From: Crocodylus rhombifer
Taxonomy: Eukaryota > Chordata > Crocodylia > Crocodylidae
Direction: 5' to 3'
Assembly: GCA_038503035.1 (NCBI GenBank)
Contig: JAVSML010024624.1
Span: 1 to 64,000 of the forward strand
DNA length: 64,000 nt
The translations under genes were made by a program, and so were the position numbers. Within the stretch, counting starts at the first letter, position 1, and the number at the start of each line of letters is the position of its first letter. The notes below the pieces were generated by a model. It was not told the DNA's origin. It did not search any database and was given only the letters and a program-made list of their open reading frames with translations. Below are positions 11,249 through 22,110 of the stretch, one piece after another.

Positions 11249-11468
11249 CTTGAGCCCTCGCCGCCTGGAAGGAGGGCGGAGGACGAGGACGAGGACGGGG
11301 GCGGGGGCCGGGGCCGGGGCCGAGCGGCGCGGCGCGGCGCCCCGGAGCCGGCGGCTGCCTTTGTTCGCAGGCTGCGGGCGCGGCGCGGCGCGGCGGGCTC
11401 CGCTGGAGCAGCTCTGCCCCCGAGCCGGCTGCCAGCGCTGCTGCCTTCCTCCTCCCTTGCCTCCTCTC

Positions 11469-11489
11469 CCCCCCCCCCCCCCCCCCCCC
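11469..11489. repeat. 21-base C homopolymer (G21 on the ASTN1 sense strand)
   Basis: An uninterrupted run of 21 cytosines on the plus strand lies about 220 bases upstream of the ASTN1 start codon. It follows a CCTCCTCTCC pyrimidine tract. On the transcribed-sense strand it is a G tract able to form a G-quadruplex. Its exact length may be unreliable in the assembly. Confidence 0.9.
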
Positions 11490-12599
11490 GAACTGCAATG
11501 TGGTGGGTTGGGTCCCCCTCCCCTGTTACACTTTGCAAGCCCCCCCCCACAACACCCCCCAGGGGAGAATGAAAAGCTGGGCGCTGACTTTCCGGGACTT
11601 GCAAGCCCAGGAGGGAGCTAGACTCAATGGCCTGGCCCTTTCCACCTGGTCCCTTCCAGCCCGACTTCCCTGCGATCGCAGGTTTGGAAGACAAGGTTCT
11701 TCAGATAAATCCAGATTTTGGGGAGTGAGTCCAAATTCTCTGACAAGTCACAGTTTTGGCAGGGAGCTCCACACGCACTGGTTAACTAATCACCTCTTCC
11801 CCCCCGCCCCCTTACCTAGTCTCCTCTCCCACCCAGCTCTTTCTGCTTCCCAGCTCCCTCCTTTGCATAAGGACCTGTCCCCCAGAAGTACTTGTGTAAG
11901 TTGCAAAAGCCTTGTCTAGGAGGCCCCATTGAACATGTTTGCAACAATAAGGGGAGGAAATGCCTTGGGTTTGCCTAGAAGTGGCGGTAGGGGGGTAAGA
12001 GTGAGCATGATAAGAGTGAAGTTTTGACCCAGCAGCACACGGAGGCTGAGTGGCAGCTGACCTCTGACAAGGGATTGGGCCTGTGACAGATGCCAGGCTG
12101 ATATCCCTGTCCCCACCCTGTGCAAACCCCTCTGGCATGAGTGGAGTTTGCCTGGCAGTGATGCAGAGTTTGGGCTCAATGATGTGAAAGGATCATTCAG
12201 GTGAAATAAGGCAAACCCAATCGTGCCAATGAAAGAACAGGGTCTTAAGCAAATGACTGAAGCTAACTCATCTTTCCAAATGCTCTGGGAAGCGTATAAG
12301 GGCAGATTCAGCTCATACTCAAGGCAACAGAGAGGTTTCCATTCCCTACAATGGAAATTGAAGTGAGCCCTTATTTCCTCTAGGGCTTGGCACACTAACC
12401 CTGTTTAAGCAGCCGGCTGTTAAAAGAATGCTAATGCAAGGGATATTTTTGATGTGCATTGCAACTGTGTTTGGTATTGTTCAGCAGACACGTATATAAG
12501 TAGATTTTTCCTCCTGCCTTAACTGAGAACAGGCTGCTTTTCATTGCATCTGAAGGAGAAGCATTCTTTATTTCAGGACTTGGGTAACATTTTTCAAAC

Positions 12600-12880
12600 A
12601 TCTACATCCAATACAAGGAGCCTAAGTCCTATTTTCAGGAGTGATTTTGACATTTAGGTCTAGATATTCAAAGCTACAAAAATGCATAAAAAGCAGATTT
12701 TCTAAAGCACCTTGGTAAATCAGGTGCCTAATTTCCCTCGTCAATAGGATTAGGCTCAGATTTTTTACATAATTGAAAGTCAATGGGCTTGCACTCCTAA
12801 CTCAGTTTTCAAAATGGGACTTAGCTGAATAATTCACTTAGGCCTTGCCACTGTAAGCAGAGAAAGTCCTACATATCTTT
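12600..12880. repeat. Ancient inverted-repeat interspersed element
   Basis: The left part holds GGAGCCTAAGTCCTATTTTC. The right part holds CAATGGGCTTGCACTCC and TTTTCAAAATGGGACTTAG. These are reverse-complement halves of the GGAGCCTAAGTCCCATTTTC family that is common in turtles, crocodilians and birds. Only imperfect pairing remains. Confidence 0.4.
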
Positions 12881-13098
12881 TAAAAAATTGGGCCTTTGTG
12901 CTTCTTCTGTGGCTTAGGTGCTTCTATGGTGAGTTGAGCTTTTTGAGTTTTTGAGTTTTCAGCTTGTGTGGCGAGTTGCTTTTGAAAGTAGGTTTTAGGC
13001 TTTTATGTCATTTCAGAGCTTCTGAAAATATTACCTCTAAGTGTCTGTCTATTCTTTAGAGGTGAGACCTGATAGTGTATTTTCTCTCCCCTATAAAT

Positions 13099-13535
13099 GA
13101 ATCATAGAAAATTAGGGTGGGAAGGGACCTCAGAAGGTCATCTAGTCCAAACCCTGCTCAAAGCAGAACCATCCCCAACTAGATCATTCGCACCAGGGCT
13201 TTGCTGAGCCGGGCCTTAAAAACCTCCAAGGATGGTGATTCCACCATCTCTCTAGGTAACCTGTTCCAGTGCTTCACTATCCTCCTAGTGAGAATGTTTT
13301 TTTCCTAATATACAATCTAAACCTCCCTCCTGCAACTTGAGACCATTGTTCCTTGTTCTGTCATCTGTCATCACTGAGAACAGCCTAGCTCCATCCTGTT
13401 TGGGACTACCCTTTTTGTAGATAAAGGCTGCCATTAAATCCCTTCTCAGTCTTCTCTTTTGCAGACTAAATAAGGCCAGCTCCCTCAGCCTAGCCTCATA
13501 GGTCATGCGCCCCAGCCCCCTCACCATTTTTACTG
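13099..13535 (-). mobile_element. CR1 LINE 3' end, minus strand
   Basis: It begins with ATCATAGAAAATTAGGG and then GGGACCTCAGAAGGTCATC, the reverse complement of the CR1 3' terminus. It continues through CCAGGGCTTTGCTGAGCCGGG and CACCATCTCTCTAGGTAACC. The minus-strand frame 13542-13285 keeps CR1 ORF2 C-terminal remnants (MTYEARLRELALFSLQKRRL). It is 5'-truncated and inactive. This subfamily differs in its 3' end from the copies at 19594 and 57769. Confidence 0.9.
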
Positions 13536-13608
13536 CCTTCAATTACCAAGGCTTGAACTAACAACCATTCTATGCTCAACTCACTACGCAAGCCCCTAAG
13601 CCATAGAA
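13536..13608 (-). repeat. tRNA-derived SINE head
   Basis: On the minus strand it shows an A-box-like GGCTTAGGGGCTTGCGTAGT and a B-box-like GTTAGTTCAAGCCTTGG with tRNA-like spacing. There is no cloverleaf good enough for a functional tRNA gene. It abuts the CR1 fragment. Confidence 0.45.
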
Positions 13609-16600
13609 GAATAAATGAATTATCTTTCACACACATATGGAGGTGCTACACTTACAAATTTGTATATACTGAAAGACATAAAATACTACTCTGAATTTGA
13701 AATCTATTTGAGGATTTACTTGCTTGGGGGGCGTTTAAATGTATTAAAATTAGATCCAAATACTTCACCTGTGTCTAGGTCTTGCTGCAAATATTTGTGG
13801 CTTAAAAAGCAAATGTTTCTATTTTTCTCTCCCTAGTATGAAAGGTTTACACAAGATAGAAGCAGCTGAATACAGAGCAGGACATGGTAAAACTGATTAT
13901 AGGCAACAGTTGTGTCTAAAGAAGTTTTTTTCCTGTAGTATTTCCTACTAGTTCTGGACTTTATGCTCAGACATACTGCGTTGTGCAGCCACTGACCCTC
14001 AAGAAACTTCTCTGTCCAAGGAACTTCTAGACTGAGTATCCTCAGACAAATACTCAGTCGCCTGGAGCCAATATATTTTAAAAGTCTTTGAAATTAAATC
14101 TGTGATTGACAACTCTGTTCCACAGACACAAGGGAACTCCCTACTCTAAGGGGAGAGCTTCTTTGTGCAGGAGATGAAGCTGTCTCAGAGGTTGGGCACA
14201 AACTACAAAGCTACCTGCCTCAAGGCTAAAGGATCACCCCAGACCTCATCCCCTTCTGCTCCAAGAACAAGGAATACATCTTCAGCCTAACTTCTCCAAC
14301 AGAAACACAGAGCAATGAACCCCTTTAAAAAGAACAACCCTCACATGACTGAAATCAGATCCTATGGTCATACGGGCAGTATAAAAACCACTAGAGACTA
14401 CATTAGAAAGCTCATCTTGTGGCAGTCATAGATGAAGCTCTAGTGTAGACCAGGCTCCAAAACTTTTGCTGGCACTTTGCATTCTTTGCTACCTGAACTG
14501 CATAGGACACATCTCTACTGCATATTGCTTAAAAGACTGGCATCTGTCAATGCCTTGTCTAAACTAGTGTTCCCACTGCTATTAAGGGGAAGATGGACAC
14601 AGTAGCAAAAGCAGGTACTGTAATTTTAGAAGCAAGATCCTAGTATATACTAGGGCCAACATTCTGCTGAGCACACAAAGTGAACAGAGTAAAAATAGTG
14701 TTTTTCTCTAATCTCTGTTATTATTTATAATAATCCTAGCTGCTACCTATAACCATACAGCATTAGGTAAAACAATTCTGGACAAAAATGTCATGCTAAA
14801 TAGATACTGTCAACCTAAAGCTCCTGAGCCAGCTGAAGTCAATGGCAAGACCCTGAAATTGCTTACCCTGCTAAGGCTAGAAGGTAGAGGGTTTATTATT
14901 ATTTTGAGATGTCAGTATTAAAATGATTAGGATTTCTATGGGATTTATATTATATTTTATTTTGCATTTCCCCCATTTATAGCTGTTCATTTTCGATTTT
15001 TCAGAAAGTTGAATTTAGAGGGAAAAGGAAACATTTTCAAGAAAAAGTGATTTCCCTCCCCCCTTTTGACATAACCAGAATTATCAGAACATCTGAGGTA
15101 TTTATAACTATACAATTTTTCCATTGGCATGCATACTGTTCTGCGCTATGTTTAATTACAACATAATCCTGCAAACATTTAAAACATGCCCACTTTTAAG
15201 GAGACAGTCACATTCCATTGGAGTCAACATAAGCAAAGGGAAGCCTGGGCTACATTTGAAAGGCGCAACTGTCAGCTACTGGTTTAATTTTTAGCCAAAC
15301 AGTGGTACTGGCACAAGATATAGTATAGATGCATCTGTGCCAGCACAAAGGTGCCTTATACCAATACATATATTCATTGTCCTATGTAGGGAATAGCTAT
15401 CAATGTAAAGCATTTTGGTACAGCTATAGCTGCATCCACATCCTGGAGTTTGATGTCATTTAAATTATACCAATAGAATTACAGCTAGAGTTTCTAGGGT
15501 AGAAACCATCAGGTGCATGAGTGCTGGTCAGATCAGGCCTCAGTCAGTTTTGCATTTGTTTGTGTGGCTCTTTCACACAGCAAGAGAAAAAACAAAAAAC
15601 AGTGCACAAAACATGTAAATGTAACGGTAAAAAGACAAATGTTGGCCAGGAATTGAGGGGTAGGTGTGATTCACGAAACAACGTTTAACTTCTGTTTTGA
15701 AATTGATTGGCTTTCTAACTGGTGGTGTTTCTTTAATATATAACAACATTAAAAAAAACCAGAGCAATACACTTTGTATAATGACATGAATAATAAATAC
15801 AACTAAATAGATCATTTAAAATAAACCAGGGAAGAATATAACAGCAAATCCTGCATTCACTTATCCCTGGGTAACTCCCAGTGCTGATTGCTGGAAACTA
15901 TACATTTGACATCTGCATTCCCAGCCTCATTAATCATTTAAATGAAATCAGCTGTATAATTTTACCAAAAAAACAATTCTTTTAAAACAAAAAAGCCTTT
16001 GCTGCTATCACTTATGTGCATGCGATGTTAACAAAACCATGTATTTGGCACAGTTGAGAGACTGCAATTCAGAGGAAAATGTAGCCCCTTGTGTTTTGAT
16101 TATGTTGTTGACTGCTTTAGTTTTACATGGTTTATTATTTATTGGAGGTGAGGACATCAGTGGGCTTTACTAGGATGTAAATGACAGCAACATGTGACCC
16201 CATTATATCTCTGGGAACTGATTTTCAGGTGGGGTAAACTGTCATAGCATCTTGGAGCAATTTACACCAGCACAAGCTATAGCAATTTACTGCTGCTGAT
16301 CTGCCCTCATGATATCCTGAGCAATTAATGATGGTGAAATACTGACAAGAGCAAGCAAGTTTGGTCTGAATGCTGCAATTGGAAATGGAAGGCTGTGCTT
16401 ATTGCTTAAATAAAACTCATGCATGAAGGTGTAACTCACCTAAAGTAATAAAGTCATGCTGGGCTTGGCCATTACAGGCACCTTCCCAGCAAAACCTAGC
16501 TAAGATGGCCAATTAATACCAACACCAGTGGAACTGTTCCTGTCCTGAAGTGCTCCAGATGTAACCAGCTGTGGCACAGAACAAATTTAGTGTAGCTGCT

Positions 16601-16684
16601 TTTGGTTAGAAGGTCTTCTGGCATAGCAGTAACAGTGGTTAGGTCTCATCTATAGATCTCAGAATCTTTCCAAGAGAAGGGGAG

Positions 16685-16775
16685 TAGCATTATCCCCATT
16701 TTCCCAATAGGGAAACAAGAATGGATAGGACTTATCACTTGGCCATATAACCGGTTATTAATAGATTCAAGACCC
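16685..16775 (-). repeat. MIR-like SINE relic
   Basis: The order ATTATCCCCATTTTCCCAAT, GGGAAACAAGAATGG, CTTATCACTTGGCCATATA and TTCAAGACCCTCTGC is the reverse complement of the MIR core and head. It is strongly diverged. Confidence 0.45.
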
Positions 16776-18324
16776 TCTGCTCTTTGGGACCCAACGGTTT
16801 ACCTAGCTCCAGGAAGACATTTTCAGTAAGGAAATCTGTGGAGGAAGGTTCCCCTAAAAGAAAAGGCAAAGGGTTAGAAGGAGAGAGCCTGGAAGATGGG
16901 ACAAGGCAGGCTGTTCCAACCATAAGTCATACCCTGAAAACTGGGAGGACATCCAAGATGGACATTCATTAATCCACACAATTTTAAGTTTCTTGCTCTA
17001 TTATTCCCCCTGTATTTTTCTAGTTATATCCCACAGACTGGGAGAATGAAAGGTATGAATGGTTGGTCCTCATATTATTCTGTGACTTGTTATCTGCACT
17101 GCACTGCAAGGGCACGCAGCTCTGTGCAAAATGGAACCAAAACCTTGGCAAGATGAATGTGCAGAGCCCTTGTCCCCAAGAGCTTCCAAGCTGAGCCAGG
17201 GGTTTGTAACAAAGACAGTAGGGCTGCTTTCTTCCAAGCCAAACAGCACCTGGACTGGTAAACAAAAGATGTTCAACTAATGAGCATCCCTAGGCCTTCT
17301 TCAGCCTAGGACGTTGTCCTATATCATGTGTCGTGTTTATAGGGGGAAACTGTCCGGAGTCAGTAATATGAAATCTCACTTCAAAGATTGTTATTTAAAA
17401 CATATCTTTCCCAAGAAGCAACAACAAAGGAGCTGGGGAAATTGTTAATGTCAATCTGTCCTTTTTTTACATATGTGTGCATCTGTCTGTGAGTGTCTGG
17501 TTTTTCTACCTAGGGGTGTGTTCGTGTATGTGTCAGTGTGTGCATGCAATAGCTCAGTTTCTTCCATATAAACTGGAGTCGCTGTTGCTCAGGGTGATTG
17601 TCATTATGTTTCAGTGGGCAACTTTGCCCAGTGTGATTTGGTAGAGCAATGGCTCAGTGACGTTTGCTCTAAAAATGCCCTGCAAGCTTTGTTCAGTGCA
17701 GCAGTTTTGCTGTGAGCAAGATGGGCCCCTGCATTTTCTGGACACTTGTCCTAGGAGGGGTTTTGGGTCACAGAGGAGCCTTCTTTGTGGGATCAGGGCC
17801 TAACAGACACACTCACTGCAGGAATTTGGCAGAACCTTCTTTCACTGTAGTTTTGTATACAATAGGAATACCCTGTGAAATCCAGAGTCAGGTGGTGAAG
17901 GATGAGAGATCAGGGATAAACATGCTATCTAAAATCATTCAAGGTTTGTAGCTCCCTTGGCTGTTGTAGCATGCAGGACGAAGACCCACGTCCTTCACAA
18001 AATAAGTCCAGGAGAGCTGGCTGTAACTTAAGGGTGCAAGAGCAAACTATCCCAATGTAACAGAAGAATGGAAAGTACAACAGGAGGCCAGCCTGGCTAG
18101 ACAACTATCTCTTTAATGAGCTGAAACTCAAGAAGGAATCCTGTAAAAAAGTAGACACGCTGTTATAGTACTAGGAAAGCATTCTAAGAGATTCGATTGG
18201 CATATAGAAAAATAATTATGAAGGCCAAGACACAATTTGAGATGCAGCTGGCAAGGGAATTGACTGAAGGCTATCCTCTTTGAGAACTTGTAGAGGTCAG
18301 GTGATTGAATGATTTGAAAAGTCA

Positions 18325-18697
18325 AATACAGTGACCATCTTTAAGAAAGGGAAGAAGAAGGATCCTAGGGATTAAAGACCGGTCAGCCTGAACTCCATAC
18401 CTGGTAAAATTGTGGAGCAGGTCCTCAAGGAATCTACTGTGAAACACCTAGAGGAGAACAAGGTGATCAAGAATAGCCAGGACAGATTCACCAAGTCATG
18501 CCTGACCAACCTGATTTTTTCTTATGACAAGATGATAGACTGTGGATGGGGAAAGAGCAGTGAATGTGATATACCCTGAATTTAGCAAGGCGTTTGACAC
18601 AGTTTCTTATGACATTCTCATTAACAAGTGAAGGAAATATAGACAAAATGAAAGTACTGTAGGGTGGATAGTTAACTGGTAGGATCAGCATACTCAA
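18325..18697 (+). mobile_element. CR1 LINE reverse-transcriptase segment (first piece of an interrupted copy)
   Basis: The plus strand reads, with stops, through the CR1 RT sequence: a TVFKKGKKKDPRD block, RPVSLNSIPGKIVEQVLKE, LEENKVIKNSQDRF and FSKAFDTVSYDILI. The last is RT motif A with its Asp seen as FSKAFD. The copy is interrupted at 18697/18698 by a MITE and resumes at 19228. Removing the MITE restores the frame as DQHTQ then RVATNGL. Confidence 0.8.
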
Positions 18698-19227
18698 GGG
18701 GCGTGTCTACATGTGCATTTACACTGTCTTACATTTACTACACAGTAAATTACTGAACAGTAAGTGGGAATAGGCTGGCGTCTACACATGCAGACGACCT
18801 AGGACTAAATTTAGTCCCAGTTTAGAGCAGCCTGCCATGTGCCCCTGTGGCCACCAGAGGGAGCTCCAGCCTCCAGCCACATGACTGCTAGCACTTGGAA
18901 CTAACTTTAGTCCCAAATTGAAGCCAGGAGAGGCGGCCAGCCAAGAGCCCTGGGGCTGAGCTCAGGCTGGCCCCCTAGTGGCTGGGCAGACCCAGCAGAA
19001 TGGCCCCCTGGATTACTGCACAGTAACGCATCTACACATGCATTACTGCACAGTAACTAGTTGGGTGTAAATTTGATACCTGTGTGATGCAAGTATCAAA
19101 TTTATGTTCAAGTCAGTGTAAGTCACTATATTTACTGCGCAGTATGGGCATGCATCTGTAGACATGTGCCTGTACTGTGCAGTAATTTCAATTACTGAGC
19201 AGTAAATGCACACATGTAGACATGCCC
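18698..19227. mobile_element. MITE (about 530 bp) inserted in CR1, with ACTGCRCAGT palindromes
   Basis: The left end is GGGCGTGTCTACATGTGCATT (positions 18699 on). The right end reverse-complements to GGGCATGTCTACATGTGTGC. These are terminal inverted repeats of about 20 bp. The insertion splits a CR1 copy cleanly, and a 2-3 bp duplication (AA or CAA) is consistent with the flanks. Inside, the palindrome TTACTGNRCAGTAA recurs many times near both ends and once in the middle. No ORF is present, so it is non-autonomous. A shorter relative is at 41078-41300. Confidence 0.75.
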
Positions 19228-19593
19228 AAAGAGTAGCTACTAATGGCTTAACGTCTACTTGGGAGGACATATCAAGGGGGGTTCGCCTGGGGTCTGTCCT
19301 GGGTCTGGTATTGTTTAATATCTTCATTAAAGATTTGGACTGTGGGATTGAGTACATGCTTAGCTAATTTGTGGACAACACCAAGTCGGATGGAGGTGCA
19401 GACACTAGGGGGAGGGACATGGCCAGGATCAAGAATGACCTGCACAGATTGGAGGAATAGTCCACAATCAGTCAGATGAGATTCAGTAAGGACATGTGCA
19501 AACTCCTGCACTTGGGACAGAATAATCTCATGCACAAACAGAGATTGAGGAATGGTGGGCTACTCTTCAGTATTGCAGAGGGACCTGAGGGTT
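19228..19593 (+). mobile_element. CR1 LINE segment (second piece of the interrupted copy)
   Basis: It resumes CR1 RT after the MITE with VRLGSVLGLVLFNIFIKDLD (RT motif B region). Next come a degraded C-motif region and the LLHLGQNN segment. It stops at LLFSIAEGPEG, where the minus-strand CR1 3' end at 19594 begins. Confidence 0.8.
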
Positions 19594-19775
19594 CATAGAA
19601 TCCTAGAGGTAGGGTCGGAAGGGACCTTGTAGATCTTCAAGTCCGACCCCCTGCCTAGGCAGGAGAAAAACTGGGCTCAAATGACTCCAGCCAGGTAGGC
19701 ATCAAGCTTCTTCTTAAAGACCCCCAGGGTAGGAGCCAGCACCACTTCCCTTGGAAGTTGGTTCCAGTAGACTGG
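19594..19775 (-). mobile_element. CR1 LINE 3' end, minus strand, inside the older CR1
   Basis: It starts with TCATAGAATCCTAGAGGTAG and GACCTTGTAGATCTTCAAG and runs through CAGGTAGGCATCAAGCTTC to CTTGGAAGTTGGTTCCAG. The minus-strand frame keeps the ORF2 C-terminus (WNQLPREVVLAPTLGVFKKK). It belongs to the same subfamily as the long copy at 57769-59690. Confidence 0.9.
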
Positions 19776-20285
19776 GGTTTTCAACCTTTTAAAATAGGTG
19801 TACCCCCAGTGGCCAGATGCAGAATAGTGGAGGAAGGGGGGTGGTCTGTGGCTGGATGCAGAGTGGCAGCAGTGTGGGTCGGTGGGTGGCAAGCTCTCCC
19901 CCCTGCCCCTCCCCCACCTGCTTCCAGCCCACAGAGGGGAGCTGCTGCCCTCGCTCCCCCCCCAGGGACTAAATTTAGTCCTAGATTGGTGATGAATAGG
20001 GGTGCATGCAGGTCCACATGCACGACCTGCCACTTGCCACCCGCACACTACCCCACCGCGGACACCACCTGCAGTGTCTGGGGGCAGTCACCAGTTGCCA
20101 TTGGCTGCCACTGCCAGCAGCATCTGTGGGTGGTTGCTGACTGCCGGTTGGCATTCGCCACCCCCCCCCCCCACCACCAACAGAGCCATGGCTGCCTGCG
20201 GGAGCTCACCACTTGCCACCACTATGCTCCCACCATCAACAGTGCCGCCACCACCTGTGGGAGCTTGCTGTGTCCCACCCAGTCT
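19776..20285 (+). mobile_element. Truncated hAT-like element, GC-rich
   Basis: It begins ACTGGGGTTTTCAACCTTTT followed by a GTGTACCCCCAGTGGCC block. This is the left end of a common vertebrate hAT family (CAGTGGTTTTCAACC...TACCCC). The matching right end was not found before CR1 resumes at about 20286. The body is Pro/Cys/His-coding noise with a C-rich run near 20160-20172. The 280-residue ORF crossing this block is a chance fusion of repeat sequence with CR1 residues at its end. Confidence 0.45.
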
Positions 20286-20595
20286 CCAGGGGAATGTGTG
20301 TTCATGTCCAACAGTATACTGGGTTGTATTAACATGAGCTTCATTTGCAAATCAAGGGAATTGATTCTTCTACTCTATTCAGCACTGGTGAGGCCTTACC
20401 TAGAGTACTTCATCCAGTTTTGGGCCTCACATTTCAAGAAGGGTGTGGACAATTTGGAAAGAAACCAGCACAGAGCAACAAAAATTATTAGAGGCCTGAG
20501 AGGCAAGACTTATGAGGAAAGCCTGAAAGAACTAAGGTTATTAGTTAGTCTGGAGAAGAAAGGGCTGAGAGGGGATTTGACAATTTCTACACAAC
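20286..20595 (+). mobile_element. CR1 LINE segment (third piece of the interrupted copy)
   Basis: Plus-strand translation gives SNSILGCINMSFICKSRELI, then ALVRPYLEYFIQFWA, then NQHRATKIIRGLRGKTYEES and a LEKKGLRGDL end. This is the ORF2 C-terminal region, following in order the segment ending at 19593. It confirms that one older CR1 was split by later insertions. Confidence 0.85.
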
Positions 20596-21359
20596 CCTGA
20601 CCCAGGGCACCGAGTCCCTTGAAGAGCCTTGGACTGAACTCAAGGCTATGTTGACTAGGGTGGTGGGCAGGGACTTTTGCCTGCAGTGGGAGTACTGGCT
20701 TCCTGAGAGCAGTCAGTAGCTTCCAAGGTCAGTGCAGGCTCAAGGACAGGAAGGGAAGAACTGAGAAAAGGAAGGACTAAGAACCATCTTTCCTATTTTG
20801 ACCCTTCATTCTGAACATCTGGCACTCCCGAGCCCCTGGTTAATCCTGATGTCTAATTCCTTGATGCTCCCTAAACCTCTGAATTCTTTCTGTTCTCAGC
20901 CACTTCACAGCATAATCTCTGAAGCTGTGCTTTCTTCTGCTGGAGAAGCCTAACCTGATTCACCCGCAGGCTGTCCCGGGAGTCCTCAGCTATACTGGTG
21001 TGAGGCAGACAGGGGAGTGCGAAAGCTCCCCACAGCTCTGTATGAACTGGACACATTCGAGTGCTCCCCACAACTAGCCCATACCTATCCTAAGATGCTG
21101 CCTGCTTGGCTCCAATCCCCTTCAAGTACCTCCCACTGGACTCAGGTTCCCCGCTGTAACATCTCCGTTGTCTTTGCTGCTTCACTGAATAACTAAATCC
21201 CCCTCAGTCAAAGTCCTGCTCTCACCAACTCTTTCCCAGCACCCTCCCTTTTTCTTTCCCTCTCAGGATCCTCAGCCACAACACCTGTATTGCAGAAACA
21301 AGAGAGGTTCCTGTTTTGATCACCATTTTGCATTTTTTTCCCCTTTTAAAAGACAATGA

Positions 21360-21445
21360 GGGACCTGATCCTAAGACGCACTGAGCACCTGCAGCTCCCA
21401 GCAGTTTCAGTGGCAGTTGAGGGGTGCTCAGCAGCACTCAGAAGC
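21360..21445. repeat. Amniote interspersed repeat of the GCTGAGCACC/GGTGCTCAGC type
   Basis: A short inverted repeat: CTGAGCACCTGCAGCTCCC is followed by GGGGTGCTCAGCAGCAC with a short loop. Relatives of this widespread reptile repeat also occur near 48045-48115 and 60695-60885. Confidence 0.4.
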
Positions 21446-21539
21446 AAACCAACTATTTCAGGAGCTAGATGGTTTTACCTCCTCTAACCCCCACCCAGCC
21501 CCAGCTCTTGCTTGAGGAGATGAGACATAGAAAGGGGAG

Positions 21540-22110
21540 GGGGGTGCATGAGAGAGAGACACACACGGGGGGAAGAGATTTTGTGTGTATATGTGTCTGA
21601 GAGAGTGAGTGAATGAGTGTGTGTGTGTGTAAGAGAATTATTTTGTGTATGCATATGCTGATTTTGTGCTTGTGTATCTAAGAGAGATAGATTTAGGTAT
21701 ATGTATGGAAAACTGTGTGCGAGACAGACATTTTGTGCCTATGTATGTGAGACAGCCTAGATTTTGTGTGCGAGAGATCTTTCTTGCCTGTGTGAGACAC
21801 AGGGATTACGTCTGTATGTGTGTGTCAGTGAGAGACAGAGAGAGGGATTGTGGCAGGTACATGTGAGAGAGAAACAGCCAGATTTTGTGTGTACATGTGT
21901 ATGAGGGACAGATTGTGTGCGAGAGATGGGGATGGAGACTGTGTGTGAGAGAGAGAAAGATTTTCGTGCATGCACGTCAGAGAGAGAGAGAAATTGTGCC
22001 TGTGAGGGAAAAAGAAAGCTGAAGCAGACCGACGGAGAGGGTGCGAGCGTGAGGGAAGGGCAGTTTTTGTGTGTCCATGTGCATGGGTGGGCATAGGTTT
22101 GCGTGCGCGG
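21540..22110. repeat. GT/GA-rich degenerate tandem array
   Basis: This block of about 570 bp alternates GATTTTGTGTGTGCATGTGTG-like and [22 protein letters not shown] segments with an irregular period of roughly 35-50 bases. Anchors are ATTTTGTG near 21578, 21660, 21730, 21768 and 21880. It is strand-asymmetric (purine/GT on plus) and could adopt Z-DNA or triplex conformations. It ends about 0.5 kb upstream of the BRINP2 CpG-island core. Confidence 0.7.

Larger units (their letters stand above)
10850..11500 (-). promoter_or_regulatory. ASTN1: ASTN1 CpG-island promoter and 5' UTR
   Basis: GC content and CpG density rise sharply around ASTN1 exon 1 and fall away beyond about 11.5 kb. Upstream of the start codon lie repeated GGGGCC/GGGGCGG blocks (11290-11345, plus-strand reading) and a CGCGGCGCGGCGCGGC run near 11378. 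I see no TATA box at a usual distance, which fits a dispersed CpG-type start. The transcription start cannot be placed from the sequence alone. It probably lies within 11300-11500. Confidence 0.7.

Noticed and set aside
10910..11621. Plus-strand ORFs antisense to ASTN1 exon 1
   Set aside because: They are mirror frames of the real minus-strand exon and CpG island, with no family similarity.
17712..17951. 79-residue plus-strand ORF beginning MSKMGPCIFW
   Set aside because: It has no recognised family, no splice context and no conservation evidence. The length is expected by chance in 64 kb.
19758..20600. 280-residue plus-strand ORF
   Set aside because: It is a chance fusion of hAT-like low-complexity sequence with degraded CR1 residues at its end.
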